Shown here in pieces: positions 10,964-23,983 of a stretch of 64,000 bases of DNA. The position numbers and the translations under genes are program-made. Every line of letters starts with the position of its first letter. Within the stretch, counting starts at the first letter, position 1. Below the pieces are notes generated by a model. It made no database searches. It saw nothing but the letters and a program-made list of their open reading frames with translations, and had not been told where the DNA came from. This stretch comes from Phallus indusiatus (lineage: Eukaryota; Basidiomycota; Agaricomycetes; Phallales; Phallaceae): contig JAQFWX010000012.1 of the NCBI GenBank assembly GCA_027605045.1, positions 322,930 through 386,929 on the forward strand. Reading direction: 5' to 3'.

Positions 10964-13512
10964 ACTACTGTTCTGTCAGCTCTCTATTTGCTGATTACTC
11001 GCATTGCATCGTCTCGTCATCGCGTTTGCTCAATATTCTTCTTGGTCCTGTTTTCCGTCTCGCTCCTGTTTGTTTCTTGGACTCTCAATTCTGAGAAAAA
11101 GTTACCGTTATCTTGTTACCAGTCACATATTTATACCCCGTATGTCGTCACAGATTTCTTATCGTCTTATGGTCTGCCATAATCTCGATGATTATCGATT
11201 CATGTTTTAGTTGTAGTTCATGTCTTCCATTTACTTCTTGGAATGCAGTCGTTTATAATGGCGGGTTTGTTCATATGATCCATACTAGTGAAATTATTTT
11301 CTACCGGATTTGAAAACGAAACTCGAAGGTCTTCTGAATTTGGCAAGTTGGCTGATGAAGGCTACAGTGGGTCCTGGCACAAATTATTACCAACGCTCAA
11401 CGGTTACTATTGTCTGTTGGGTATGATTAAAAAAAAAAAAAATTTCCGGTGTAAAGGGTTATTTTGAAATCGTCGGAGTTCGTGCACCTCCACACATATT
11501 AGTACTGTCAAATGCTTTAAACATTTGCTAATGGTCAATTAGGAGCAGTTGCTTCCATAAATGAAGGATTCTGGGACTAATGGTAATAAAAGGCGATATG
11601 ACGGGCGGCAACATTTAACACATTCGACGAGCGCAAGGTGGCCAGTATTACACAAGATACCAGTGGACTACTTTTCCAATTACCAAGATCTTTTTTGTGG
11701 TCCGTTTTTTTTTTGAAGGAGGAAGAGGCTGTCCAGAGAACATCTTACGACAACATCAAAATTCAGGGCCTGCCTCGGTCATAGCATGTACGAAGTGTAA
11801 CGCACAATATAATGGCGCTTTGCCATGATATGTCAAGAGTCACTGCGTATACGATTGATTCAACATCGTAATATACTGCCGGAGACTTTCCAGTTCTATC
11901 CGGCGTAAAAATCTTCCGCCCTGATCATATTTCCGAAGTGCATATACTGCTATGCAAACTCAAGCACTGCATAGCATATGGTCGCTTCTGTCTGCAGGTA
12001 TACTACCTCGGCTCATTCTGTTTTTTTTTCTTTTATGACGGCATCCTATGATTTTACTCCTTAAAATTTGATATACATTCAATTTGACATTTAATCGAAA
12101 TAATAACTTTTTGGTATACCCGTGAGTAGTACTAGTAGTGAGGATGACTACTTATGTAAACCCGAAGTCCGTAGTACATGATTATGATGATATACTACTG
12201 GTCGTATCGCTTCTTCTATTTTCTAGCTTCGAATCTCTCAGCAATGTAGTACAAAGCCACACCCCTTTTACATATCTGTTCATCACTGTTTCACTGCCAT
12301 ATTGGTTGACAACTCTCTGATTTTTTCCACTGTTGAACCGTGCATTTCGTCGTGTCAGGTGTTTGGATTGGTATCTGGAGAGATTTTTCGTTGAATCTCG
12401 AAGGTTTATTGAGTAAACCTAATTTTTTTGACTGTAGTATGTTTTGTATGTCGTCTCCGTTGGACTCGGAACTCAGACGCGTACACCCTGAATAAGTTTG
12501 TCAAGCGTTCACCGGATATAATGATACCTCAAGCTTTCTACTTCAATTGCCCACTGTATCTTAGTAAACCTAAGGGAATGGCCCATATGGGGTAAAAATT
12601 CGTCTTTGAATAATCTCACCTTTGAGCTTTGTTGAATCCATGCTAAGCGTATATCCGGATTCAGTTTTCGCGATACTATTATTACTCAAAACACATGCAT
12701 TGTCCTTGCTTGATATATGAACCTGCCAACAGTGTGAACTAGTGAACCACTAATATGCCGATCGCTATGAAAAAAAATCGCATGTGTGGAGTTAAGTGAT
12801 GTCGTACGGGTATAAATTTTGCAACTTAGCCTTCCATGAGAAAACTACTACTCTTTTGATATATAGCGGGGATCATCTAAACGTTAAAGAGGTTTGTTTT
12901 GTTTATTTCGTTTCAATAGTAACCATATTCTTATCTGTTTGTGGAATAATGTTTTGGGAAATTATAAATTGCTTCCTCGGCGTGAATCCGGTTGAACCAC
13001 CTTTTTAAGTTGATGCAAGCGAGATAACAGCATTCAGCTAACCTCGACAATTAATTTTGTTTTAAGCACATTCCGCCCTTCTACGGTCACTGGAATAGCC
13101 ACCATGGCGCGACAACTAATATCCAGTACGTACTACGAGGCTTCCAAAAAGGAAAGATGCTTAAGATCTGAAGAATGGAAGCTCGGTATGCGGGCATCGC
13201 ATTGAATTAAAATCATTTAAACGAAGTGCAGCGATGTGATTTTACTATTTACACTGACGGACGTTCTGACTAAAATAAGATTGCGGGTAAAATTTCTAAA
13301 CTTTTCCAAGAGAAACAGAAAAAAATCAAATCACACACGAAGGTGAACGCGAATTTGGGCGGTCCGTGCTGATAGGAGAAGGAGTGGTGCAACTTGTATC
13401 CATTTTTGTTCCCCGCTTGAGGATATTTTTATGCTTCTTACCAAGATAAGATTTAGAACTTGGTCTAAAAATGCGCTACATCATCGGTCTTTGTAATGTA
13501 GTTTTCATCCCT
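10964..13512. other. gene-poor AT-rich region
   Basis: About 2.5 kb between the cysteine-rich gene and the next minus-strand gene. It has A/T runs (11429, 11708, 12021, 12420) and only short frames without recognisable content. No transposon ends or RNA gene were seen. Confidence 0.5.
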
Positions 13513-14434
13513 TCATAGCTGACGAAGCTTGGCGATTAACTCTTCTTCCAATCCTGGTGAAAGGGTGGTCAATCCATCTGTGGTACATATTCGATAAGTA
13601 GGCATCGGGTTATACGTCTCCGGAAGCATCTTATTAAAGACATGTTAAAGTTTGAGCCTCAACAGTTATAGACAAATGGTACCTTTCCATCTTCTACCCG
13701 TACGGAAGCAATTATATCGTCAGGTCTGCTTATCCGGCCCACTTCCGGCAGGTTTCTGTCATCTGAATGAGCTTGATTAGGGGATAAGGCATGCAATGTC
13801 CGCGATAGCTAAATACCATTGATGTGCATCCACCCAGACCCTAGTTGAATAGCTTCTGATTCCAGTCTCTCGTCCCTGTTTTGCGCAATAACGGACCGTA
13901 ATACTTCATGTACGACATTCAAGAATTCATCTGAGAATCAGCCAAGGGTTAACAAATAAAGTATAGGTAAATGAGCGGCAACCAAGTAAGCTGACTGTTC
14001 TCTAGAAAATCCTGAATGCCAGCTTCTTGGTCATCCCTTGTTGATGCAGCCAGGAGCCATCCCATTACCGTTGGGCTACGGGGGTTCGCCGGCAGTTTCT
14101 CGAGTAATGAGACAGCATACGCGGGTAGTTCCCGCGATATTGGATTGGGAGCTTCTATTAAGTGATAATATATCGATGGTCGGATGGGGTCTTGTAGGAC
14201 GGGAGGACCGGGTGATGTTGAGTAGTGGCGAAAAAGAGTAAACGGCAAACCAACATAGAAGTCAATTTGACCTAATAGTTTTGGTGTGGATACTCTATGC
14301 CTTGTGCTGAAAGAACGCCCTGATAAGAAAACTGGAAGAGGTTTTAGGATTGTTGCGTGTTGGTGCACACTAGAACAAAAAGTGACATGTCGACGAGATG
14401 ACGGCAGCAAACGGGGACGCATGCGTAACGGCAT
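13513..14434 (-). CDS. conserved protein with mitochondrial presequence, unknown function
   Basis: The function is not recognised. On the minus strand, ATG 14434 starts an Arg/Ser-rich leader (MPLRMRPRLLPSSRRHV, later GRSFSTRH) typical of mitochondrial import, followed by a body with DPIRPSIYYHLIEAP, PTVMGWLLAAS and AGIQDFLENN. The first intron is about 13934-13993, and exon 2 continues NEFLNVVHEVLRSVI to about 13818. After a second intron comes DDRNLPEVGRISRPDDIIAS. The last exon gives MLPETYNPMPTYRICTTDGL and ends with KLRQL before the stop at 13513. All joins keep frame and use GT..AG ends. An in-frame start further upstream at 14521 is possible but adds hydrophobic sequence unlike the leader. 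The gene lies about 125 bp downstream of the RBX1 stop on the same strand. Closely similar C-terminal blocks occur, as far as I recall, in other Agaricomycete hypothetical proteins. Confidence 0.75.
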
Positions 14435-14559
14435 GTCACATTTTCTTACGAAATTTGGAAACGGAAAACATACATGAGATACTTGTGAGGTACTTAGAGT
14501 AAAGAGGACTACAAGTTGCAATGAAACGAAAGGTAGTGAAGATCTGCGAGGCAGACAAA

Positions 14560-15207
<648 letters not shown>

Positions 15208-15375
15208 CTTTATAACTTGACGTGCGTGAGATGAATGGAATTTAAAAGGATAACTTTTGTGGCAGTCAACGACCTCTGAGAGAAGGCGCGAACGGTGTGT
15301 GATGCGTGATGCGTGAATGAGTCACACCGATTGGTAATCGGTCATTACGGTATTCTCCGTTCGCTATTGACGACG
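15208..15375. promoter_or_regulatory. shared divergent promoter of RBX1 and TBCC
   Basis: The 168 bp between two divergent start codons must hold both core promoters. A TGAGTCA box (bZIP type) is present near 15318, and a GTGATGCGTGATGCGTGA repeat lies just before it. No clear TATA box is seen. Confidence 0.5.
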
Positions 15376-16793
15376 ATGGCTCATGCTCATGCTCGTGCAA
15401 CAGGGGTGAACTTAGAAGAAACTCACGGAACAGAGTTATCCGCCAACTTCTACGCTCACTTTCAAACAAGGAAAAATGGTGTGGAAACTCCCTACCTCCT
15501 TTCTAAAATGAAGTGAAAGGGCAATATCATCTTGCTCAAGCTCAGGGCCATCTATCTTTTTTTCATCCAGATATCTCTGCAAAACTGGACAATTTGAAAA
15601 TATCAGGGAAAACCCTTCTAGCATCCCATCCAGACATTCTTTCTATATCAAGTGATATTGCGAATCTAAGAAGAGACCTCGTTGAAGCCACGCCCCATCT
15701 TCCTGCCTATGATCAGGGAAAATGTGAACAGGTGCAGCATTTTTTTTAGGTTCTCAACGTTTACGAGAAATTTTCTTTAATGCTAACTATGATTTCCCCT
15801 CTCCTTCTTTTTCATTAATCTCACAACCCTATTATGAATTAGCAATTGAAAATTATGGAAGAAATCTTTTCGCAAGTGCGTGCACCACGAGCCAAATTCA
15901 CATTCAAAAGAAGTCCTGCTATTTCTGGGACCAACAATGATGGAAATACTACCAAACCCACAGGGATTCCTGCAACCGCGATTAATTCTCTCGGTTCAAC
16001 ACCCGTCATCAAGGCTAACTCTATTTCTTCTCCCACGTCCAATCTAACTCTCTCGTCACGGGCGTCGGAGAACTTAAATATTTCTTGTCTGGCCAGTCCC
16101 GGTAACGATCTTCCGAGCAGCTCCGATGTAACGCTTGTCCATCTTTCAAATTGTTTTGTAAACTTTTTCCCCCCACAAATGAATTCTCACACCGGCTTGG
16201 AAAGCTCCTTTAGGATGACAGCTTTACATGGAAAAGATCTAGATCGAACTATTGTTCTCATCCCACATGTTGACGGGAGCGTTCTTTTACACAATATTCA
16301 CAACACCGTCATTATTATAGCATGCCGTCAAGTAAGTTCCAAAATGATCATATCTAGAAAGAGCCCGTCTCTTCTTTTTCTTTCTTTCTTCTCTCGCGCA
16401 TTTCCTTTCATCTTCTCTCATTTCATTATCAGTTTCGCATACACGACTCGACAAATACGACGGTATTATTGGACGTGCTATCAAACCCTATCATAGAACG
16501 CTCAAGCAACCTTCGTTTCGGGACATTCCCGGAACAACTCAAATATGCCTTATCAGAGGTCTTTGCAAATGTGATTAGTCTCTCATCAAATTCACCATAG
16601 GTTGATCCAACTGATAAGATACGTGCTGTAGCGACAACCGACCAATTATTCCGTTCAAGATTTTGATTGGATCAAGTCCACACCTTCCCCTAATTGGTCC
16701 TCGATAAGCCCACCATACCACTTTGTAGACAAGTTACTACAACATAATGAGTCTCAGGATGTTGAATATTTACTTAAAGAGTATATTGTATAG
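15376..16793 (+). CDS. TBCC: tubulin-folding cofactor C
   Basis: Cofactor C joins the cofactor D/E-tubulin complex and stimulates GTP hydrolysis by beta-tubulin, releasing native alpha/beta dimers in the cytosol. Five exons (15376-15478, 15571-15731, 15843-16331, 16433-16558, 16632-16793) join in frame to 346 residues. The N-terminal region has ELSANFYAHFQTRKN followed by a helical stretch, as in the TBCC N-terminal domain. A Ser/Thr-rich linker follows. The C-CAP/TBCC beta-helix domain begins near residue 200 (DLDRTIVLIPHVDGSVLLHN) and includes IIIACRQFRIHDSTNTTVLL, where the Gln-Phe-Arg 'arginine finger' is intact. The C terminus has VQDFDWIKSTPSPNWS. The exon 4/5 acceptor was chosen at 16631 because the nearer AG at about 16600 leads to a stop. 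Confidence 0.92.
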
Positions 16794-17005
16794 TATCAAT
16801 CAGAGTTGAATCAAAGCATTATTTGCAAAGAGCACATGCCGAGCTTATTGCCGAGGCTGATAGAAATGCTTCCGTGTTCGCGGAAGCAAATCTCATCTGC
16901 AATTCCTTTTCTGCTTCCCTTGGTCAAAAAAATTCCAGAAGTACGCTATACACTGAACACATTGATCTGGACCACCAGAACATTGCATTACATAAATCTG
17001 CCAAG

Positions 17006-18372
17006 ATGAAATATACTTACAAGGTACCTTTTTTTCTCGTTGGCTCGCTATAACCTTCGTATTCTTTGTTTTTTTAGGTTGTTCCTGGATTCTTCGTAGA
17101 CATACTAGATAATGAAGATCCCGAGATCCAGCAAGTTAGAAAACAAAATCCTCATATATTATTATTTCTCCAAGGACCAAAATCTAGATTGCTCCTCGTT
17201 TTGGTCTGATAGATGATAGTCCCACACGTTGGCAAAATTTGAAAACGCGTATCGCGGAACTGAACAATACAGCACCGCCCGGATCAATGTACAAGATCCT
17301 CTTCATAGGAAGGCATGGTCAAGGATTTCGTATGTCTCTTTATTGAATTTGATCCACTCCGTTGAAACCCCACCGTCGGAACATTTTTCAAGATAACGTG
17401 GCTATAAGTCACTATGGAGCCGAGGTGGGGTTTTTTTGGTTTTGTCTTTTTATCCTGTTATATACTTAGATTTGAGCAAACAGGAATGGGATAGGCGAGT
17501 GGAGTATCTTTGATTTTTCAAAAATGTCTTTCGTAAGGTCCTATGTCTATGATTTCTCTCTAGATACTGGTCGAAACAGGCTGGGGACGGAAATATGACG
17601 TGGGGTCGTGAGTGGATACACTCCAATATCCAACCCAAAAATTCCAACTTTCTCGCAGCTGATCCACTTCTTACTTCCGTGGGCAGACAACAGGCACAGA
17701 ATATCAATGAAGCCTGGAAAGAAGAACTTCAGTGGGGTGTTCCTGTCCCTGAACGCCTCTATTCAAGTCCTTTTAGTCGGGCTGTTCATACCGCCGTTGT
17801 CTCATTTTCTGGCATTGTGTTCGAACCGACGTCGACGACAGCTAATCCAATAGCGACGATAAAAGAGGTAAAGCGGTTTTTTTAAAAAAAAGTCTCTATG
17901 TCAGCCTAAAGGATTATTCTTGGTAGAAGCTACGAGAAGAGAACTGTGTCAGTCTCTGCGATAAACGGAATACTCGCTCGTACCTTGTTCAGAACTATCC
18001 CCAGTTTAACATCGAAGAAGGGTTCACTGAAGAAGATGAATTGTGGAGACCCGATCATCGAGAGACCGACGATGAAATGACAAGAAGATTGCAGGAAGCA
18101 TTAGATGAGATTGTTTTGGAAGACACCTCCATCTGTGAGTATTCCCTTTTCCCGAATCAACGTAAAAGATTTTTTTATATATTGGATTAGATGTGTCCAT
18201 TACAGCACATGCAGGGACCATCAGGGCGATTCGTCGGGTTCTGGGTCTTCCTACTCGTCGGCTTCCTACGGGAGGTATGTGATTACCCTTCCTTTGGAAT
18301 ATTGCTTCGTTAAAACCGAAATGGTTATTAACAGGTGTGTTTGGAGTTGTGGTGTATATCGCAGCTATATAG
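17006..18372 (+). CDS. histidine-phosphatase / phosphoglycerate-mutase-like protein (PMU1-type)
   Basis: Belongs to the histidine phosphatase superfamily, in the fungal Pmu1-like branch whose physiological substrate is unsettled; true glycolytic mutase activity should not be assumed. A tiny first exon (MKYTYK) joins VVPGFFVDILDNEDPEIQQ, then IAPRFGLIDDSPTRW, and LFIGRHGQGFHNVAISHYGA with the catalytic RHG triad start. It continues with WSKQAGDGN, PDPLLTSVGRQQAQ, LYSSPFSRAVHTAV (the second conserved Arg), NTRSYLVQNYPQFNIEEGF, then SITAHAGTIRAIRRVLGLP, where the second catalytic His sits. The stop is at 18372. About eight introns are needed. The donors near 17170 and 17430 are my best fit by frame only. 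It starts about 210 bp after the TBCC stop on the same strand. Confidence 0.87.
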
Positions 18373-19129
18373 AGCTTGAGAAGCCAACGGTTATACCCGT
18401 TTGGTTGAATGAGCTCCATGCTCCGCTCAATGAAGCAATGTCTTGGACACGGTAGATAACTATAAATGGTTACGAAGTAGACTGGGATTTTGTCGTAGAC
18501 TTATCACTTATCGGCTTAACTCCTCTAGCAAGTAATACGCGAACGTCGGTCCATCAATCCCTCCTCTGATGCTAGCTACGGAGGTCGTCACCGTCGTTCG
18601 GCGGCGGGGCAACTACTCCACTTACCTTCAATTCATTTCGTAATTTGGGAGATGAGTCTCAGCAACTTGATCGGCTTACGATGTCATCGAGATAAATCTC
18701 ATGAGATTGCCATTCTTTAAGATGAATTCCCGCTTAGCCCCCTCGTCTGCATCCAAAAGGGGTACAAAAACACTATAACTAGGTGCGTGCTGACAAAGTA
18801 ATTGCATGATTCAAAATGGATCGATTTTCAAAACACTGTCAGACTACTCTTTCATTTGGATCTTGAAGGTGTTATTTTTGCGGTTTTCTCACGAGAATCA
18901 GGGTTTTCTCTCTGCAAAAAGGCTATGAGAATGAAAGGATGAACTTTACAGTAAAGACGTTGGACAAAATTAGATTCAGCATACACATGACTCCAAGAAT
19001 GGAAGAAGGGAAGAATGGGAAAAGCGTGACATCAAATGCATCACGGGTGCCCGTTCCGAACACAGACCAATTCCTTCCGACTTGAATCAGTACCAGTCAC
19101 CCAAGTTTGAAGCTCTATCACCTACAATC
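18373..19129. other. intergenic region
   Basis: About 750 bp with no supported gene. It contains the upstream region of the dehydrogenase at 19130; no canonical TATA box was seen close to that start. Confidence 0.5.
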
Positions 19130-21027
19130 ATGGCGAAGAAAGTGTATCGCATTGCTGTTATACCAGGCGATGGAATTGGACAGGAAGGTAAGTTGTCCCG
19201 CGGTTTTCATATATCGGGAATGTCTCACTAAAGCCTGTGTGAATGAAACAGTGATGCCAGAGGGACTTCGGTGTTTGGAAGCAGTAGCTGAAAAGCACGG
19301 ATTTGAGTGGAATTTCGAACATTTTGATTTTGCGTCCTGTGACTACTACGAAAAGCACGGTTGCATGTTACCCCCAGACTGGATTGACGTCCTGAAACCG
19401 TTTGATGCCATTTATTTCGGCGCCGTGGGAGATCCAAACCGTTACCCTGTCAGCGCAGCATTTGAGGGTATAATTTAATTGACGTGCTTATTTATATCAC
19501 AGGATCATATTACTCTATGGGGAAGTCTGCTACAAGTTCAGTATTTCAATTATGCCCCAGTCCAGCCGATTAACCGCTTCATTTCTTATCAGTTTCGGAG
19601 ATATTTTGATCAATACGTCAATCTTCGGCCAGTTAGATTGATCCCTGGCGTTCCAAGTCCACTGGCACTGAGAACTCCTGGAAGTGAGAAAATGTATGTG
19701 GTTCCTTTCAAGCACGTCTTCAGGTTCATTGATGAGGCTGCTTCAAGTGACTTCTGGGTAGTTCGTGAAAATACGGAAGGTTAGTTTATAATTTTTTCTT
19801 TTGTATCAACGTTCTCGTTTTACGTTTTGTAGGGGAATACTCTGAAATCGGGGGAAGGTGCGCATGTATCGGACTTTATCGGGTTCTATAGTACGTCCCT
19901 GAAATCGATCCAGAATATTTGCCGGGACACCGAGGGAGATCGTTACGCAAGAAACCATTATGACTAGAATCGGGGTTGATCGTATTTTGGATTATGCCTT
20001 TAAGTTGGCACAATCAAGGCCTCGGAAACTGTTGACAAGCGCAAGTAAGTTTCAGAACACGGGTTATATCCACGATTAATTCTTTCTTTATAGCTAAGAG
20101 CAACGGTCTGTTTATGCGCTGTTAACTTATCCTCCATAAATTCAATTCATACTTAAATAGGCATATCGATCACAATGCCATATTGGGATGAGCGTGTGGC
20201 AGAGAAGGCCAAGGGTTATCCTGACGTCAAGGTCGAAAAGTATCATGTGAGTTTTGGTGTAATATAAATGATATTCCATCAAGTGAAAGCGCCGAAATTA
20301 GATTGACATACTTTCTGCTCATTTTGTCGGTAGACCGCATACGTAAGTCCTGAAACATCAATAACAATTGGTTTTGTCTATGCGAAAATGCAAACTTGGC
20401 TTGTAGGTTCGATGTAGTTGTTGGAAGGTACCGCTGGGTTTCTTAGTCATTAATCCCACATTGTTAACACTTTACACAGCAATCTATTCGGTGACATTTT
20501 GTCCGTAAGTATCATGATGTTTGTCGTCTTGACACGGGTTATCATTTGGTTATTCATTATTGATTACTCAAGGACCTTGGACCGGCTGTCACAGGTACCA
20601 TAGGTATTGCCCCTTCTGGAAATATTAACCCTACGGGCGAATGGCCTTCCTTATTCGAGCCTGTAAGTTCATAAGCATTTGGCACCCCTATGCTGCTACT
20701 GCACACTTGAAGGGTTATAGGTGCATGGATCTGCCCCCGATATCTCTGGAAAATATATCGCCAATCCTGTTGGGGTGAGATTGCTACATCATATGCAGGG
20801 TTATTTGTGCCATTGATGGATCAATTTTTGATACATAGATGATATGGTCCGGACAAATGATGCTTCTGCACTTGGGCGAGAAAGAAGCAGCAGCGGATCT
20901 TATGGCCGCTATTGACATAGTACTCGGCCGGGCTAACCCTTCTGAAATTACCCCTGATTTGGGAGGAAATGCGAAGACGCATGACCTTGGAGCGGCAATT
21001 GAACGAGCTGTCAGAAGTAGACAATGA
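19130..21027 (+). CDS. beta-decarboxylating dehydrogenase, tartrate/D-malate type
   Basis: NAD-dependent oxidation and decarboxylation of a 2-hydroxy acid (D-malate or tartrate class), in the same family as 3-isopropylmalate dehydrogenase. Exons read KKVYRIAVIPGDGIGQEVMP, YFGAVGDPNRYP, DHITLWGSLLQ, FRRYFDQYVNLRPVRLIPGV (substrate-binding Arg residues), FWVVRENTEGEYSEIGG, then FAGTPREIVTQETIMTRIGV, ITMPYWDERV (catalytic Tyr region), FDVVVGSNLFGDILSDLGP (metal-binding Asp residues), then TGTIGIAPSGNINP and FEPVHGSAPDISG (NAD-binding). About a dozen introns; the product is near 360 residues and appears intact. The FDQYVNLRPVRL block and the GTPREIVTQE block separate it from Leu2-type enzymes, although family members can accept 3-alkylmalates. 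No targeting peptide is evident. It sits 6.6 kb from the 2-isopropylmalate-synthase homologue, so it could supply the third step of a chain-elongation route; that is inference. Confidence 0.9.
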
Positions 21028-22080
21028 ACACCAAAGGAGATGTGTAGAATGGGCGTGTTCTGTAGGGTATTTTTGTTACCCTTTTATTTCTGCCCCTTTT
21101 TCTCCTTTTTACCCGTTCAACTTACAACTGTCATAAGCTGTATCGCTTGTGTATAACCGTGATCATAATTAAGCCGGTTATTGCAAACGTATCTGTTAAT
21201 TTCATCGATAAAATTGTAAGAGATAGTAACTGAAATTGATGTAGTTGGATCGGTGCTATAATTCATGGGCTTGGAGCTGAATGTTTGCAACTAGGTATGA
21301 ATAAGTGTACACCGTCCTAAATCCAATACCATTAAATTCAATAACTCCTCTGGCACATTGTCAGTTTTTAAAAGTCGAATTCCGACAAGGACGCAGACGT
21401 GCAAGTATATGAAACCGAACCCCTAACGAAGCAGGGGCTACTATAGGGTAAAGTGGCTTCAAGAACATTATCATCTTTTACGTTTTCCCTCTGTCTTCAG
21501 GGTACTACAAGGGAGTAAACCAACGTCAGAAGTTATTGCCGGAGTCGCTCTCACTATATTACTTATGGATGTATCGGAAATCTTCCGTCTGTGTCGCCAA
21601 GAATTTTGAGGCCACTGGCCAGATGTACATAGCTTAGGTCCATTGGCTGCCTTATGACCCGGCGATGCCGTTATTGAAGCTAGTGCATTACCATGGCTTA
21701 TCTCTACAATATAAGCATCCATTCCCTGATAGTGACGCAATATCCAAACGTACCGTTGAGATATACTCACGTTCTACATTTATGCTTGGAGGCTGTCATG
21801 AAATGTATGCGGAGATATGCACTGCACCTAGTAACGTTGACGAGGGGTATGAGATAGAAGGATAAAAACAGGTTTTTCTGGCCACCTCAAGTCAGATGAC
21901 TCCTTCTGTGCCCCCTGGTATCAATGAACGGAAGAGCACCGAGGCTAACGGAGGTTGACGAGATGCCACTTGCTAATATTTATGCATTATAATTATAATC
22001 TAAGTTTGAGTAATAATAGTAATTTTATGTCTATCTAAGAGAAGATGTCAGATAAGTATGAAGGGCAATAAAGAATCTCC
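21028..22080. other. intergenic region between convergent genes
   Basis: About 1 kb between the dehydrogenase stop and the DUF1308 stop. The minus 99-codon frame at 21471-21770 has no recognisable content. Presumably 3' ends and spacer. Confidence 0.5.
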
Positions 22081-23983
22081 TTACGGCAAGCGGGTTTGCA
22101 TGTTTTCTGAGAGGCTACGTGGCTCGATGATCCAGATGGTAGCCTCGATTTCGCCCGCGTCGGAACGACTCTGAGTGGGTTTTGGGAGGTGCGCGTCACA
22201 ATTGTTTTCTAAGAAAGTGACATTTTGGTTTTCTAGAACTTTCATTTCTCTAATCAGCGCTCTAACACTCGCTTTATTGGCTGTGAGAGTTGTCATTCCT
22301 TCATAACAGCCCAGCAGCATCGACTTCACGGTATGCATCGTGAGCTTTGGGTTTAAACTAGAGACTTTAACTTGACCCATCTCTCCATATTTTCGAAAGA
22401 GTCTAGGATGGGGCGTAGCAGCGTCTTTTAGAATATATCGACAAGTTTGAGCAAGTCGGGATTGGAATAAAGATGTGTTTCGAAATTGTTTAGTTTCGTA
22501 TGAATCTTCAGGGTGCCAGCGGTGTATACGAATTGGGAACAGAGATGGAAAGAATGTGGGAGGAAATCGTGAATTTTTCCAGAATTCAGGGGCCAGATCT
22601 GGTGATTCGTTTATATTGTCGTATTTGTCGTGGAAAAGCACCCGCGCACGGTGTTTTTCATTTGAACCTCCGACCTTCTCGACGATCTGCAAAGCTCTAT
22701 CTCGGGCCTCATCTGATGTCCAAAATTCGACAGATTCAATGGGCCATCTCGCAGATAATTTTTCCACAAGCTCGTTGAGAATTCCCCGATCCATTTCTTG
22801 TAAACATTGCAAAAAAAGCGCGCGCGAGTGCTTTGTAAATTCTCTGTCAAAGTGTCCAACCGGACCCGGACCGGCATCATCGGGATGATGTCCATCGTCC
22901 GTTGGGAGATTAATGCTCGTGCATTGACGCTTTTCATCATGATGAATATGGCATTGCGGTAGCGACGTACTGAATCTTGATTTAGCTTCTTCACGATTAG
23001 ATGGCAAGTCTGCATGTGTAAGATCAGAGATTAAGGCAATTAAAACGGAGAGGTCCAAATTGACTCGATTAGTTGGTTGACAAAGGATCGGTGAAGTATT
23101 TTGATTGTCATTTTCCCTTGTTGTCCTGAAAGGACGCTCCCCTAATTGGACATCGAGTCCAGATCGACGGAGGTCGTTGATAACCTGGCCTATTCTGGAA
23201 TCTTGCCCCCTGGCAGGATCTAGCCGTGTAAGCCTCAAAACTATCTTGGGTTTTTCGTTAGACCCGATCCATGCAATTGATCCAGCTCTCATCAGGGCAC
23301 GACCCATTTGAAGAAGGGAATTATCCTGATAAGTTGGAAAATTGCCATGAACTACGTCTACATCTGAAGATTTTTCTGTCTCGTCCTCCGATTCTGTCAG
23401 GTATGAATCAAGCTCCCGAAATTCGGCTATCAGCTTGGAGTTTTTGATCCTAAATGACAAAAGTTGAAAAAGGCGCGTTTCAAAACAGGAAGACTACACC
23501 ATCCATTGAAGTTGGAGGCTTACGTATTGATTCGTATCCATGTCTTGCCCTCATCAGCTACTACGTCAATTTTGACACTTTTATTTTGCATATCGGTCCC
23601 ATGATTTCCGGCTGGCGATGGAAAAATTTTTCCAAGGGCCACGACAGGCCAAGGCGCTGAAATGAGTTCATTCCAAACAGCAATAAAATATAGGGCATTA
23701 GTTGAAAATTTAGACTTTGAGTTGGGTTTTCGTATGTGCTAGTTCTTCCCTTGGAGAAGAGAATTTGATTGAGAGAACAAACACTTACCTGCTCAAGAAC
23801 TTCTATTTCCTTGCTCAAGGAATCTCGAAAACTTCGTAGACCGGAAATAGAGTCAAGGGTGTTATTGTCGGAGTCATCCAGTCCCAGTATAGGTAAGCTA
23901 AATTTATTCGATTCAATGAAGATTGGAATTGCCTGCGATATAGCTTGTAGCTGTTCTAACTGTATGCCCAGAGAGATCGCCAT
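22081..23983 (-). CDS. DUF1308 / C7orf25-type (UPF0415) protein
   Basis: A conserved eukaryotic protein of unknown biochemical role; the C-terminal half of the family has been proposed to be PIN-like. From ATG 23983 the first exon gives MAISLGIQLEQLQAISQAIP and SLSKEIEVLEQ. The next exon includes KIFPSPAGNHGTDMQNKSVK and IDVVADEGKTWIRINT, a family hallmark. The large last exon (about 23449 down to 22081) has IKNSKLIAEFRELDSY, NRVNLDLSVLIALISDLTHA (another hallmark), a long middle region, SSLNPKLTMHTVKSM, then TLTANKASVRALIREM and IWIIEPRSLSENMQTRLP, which match the family C terminus. The donor of the first intron is uncertain: GTAAGT at the obvious site gives the wrong phase, and a donor 4 bp further on keeps frame. 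A start at 24088 is possible. It lies between two metabolic genes but has no known metabolic role. Confidence 0.8.

Noticed and set aside
12138..13008. Short plus frames of 60-70 codons
   Set aside because: AT-rich, hydrophobic by composition, no family content and no supporting splice structure.
19130..21027. Naming the dehydrogenase LEU2
   Set aside because: The substrate-binding and mid-domain blocks match the tartrate/D-malate branch rather than 3-isopropylmalate dehydrogenase.
22475..22888. 137-codon plus frame
   Set aside because: Antisense to the DUF1308 gene, whose own frame is long and has family motifs.
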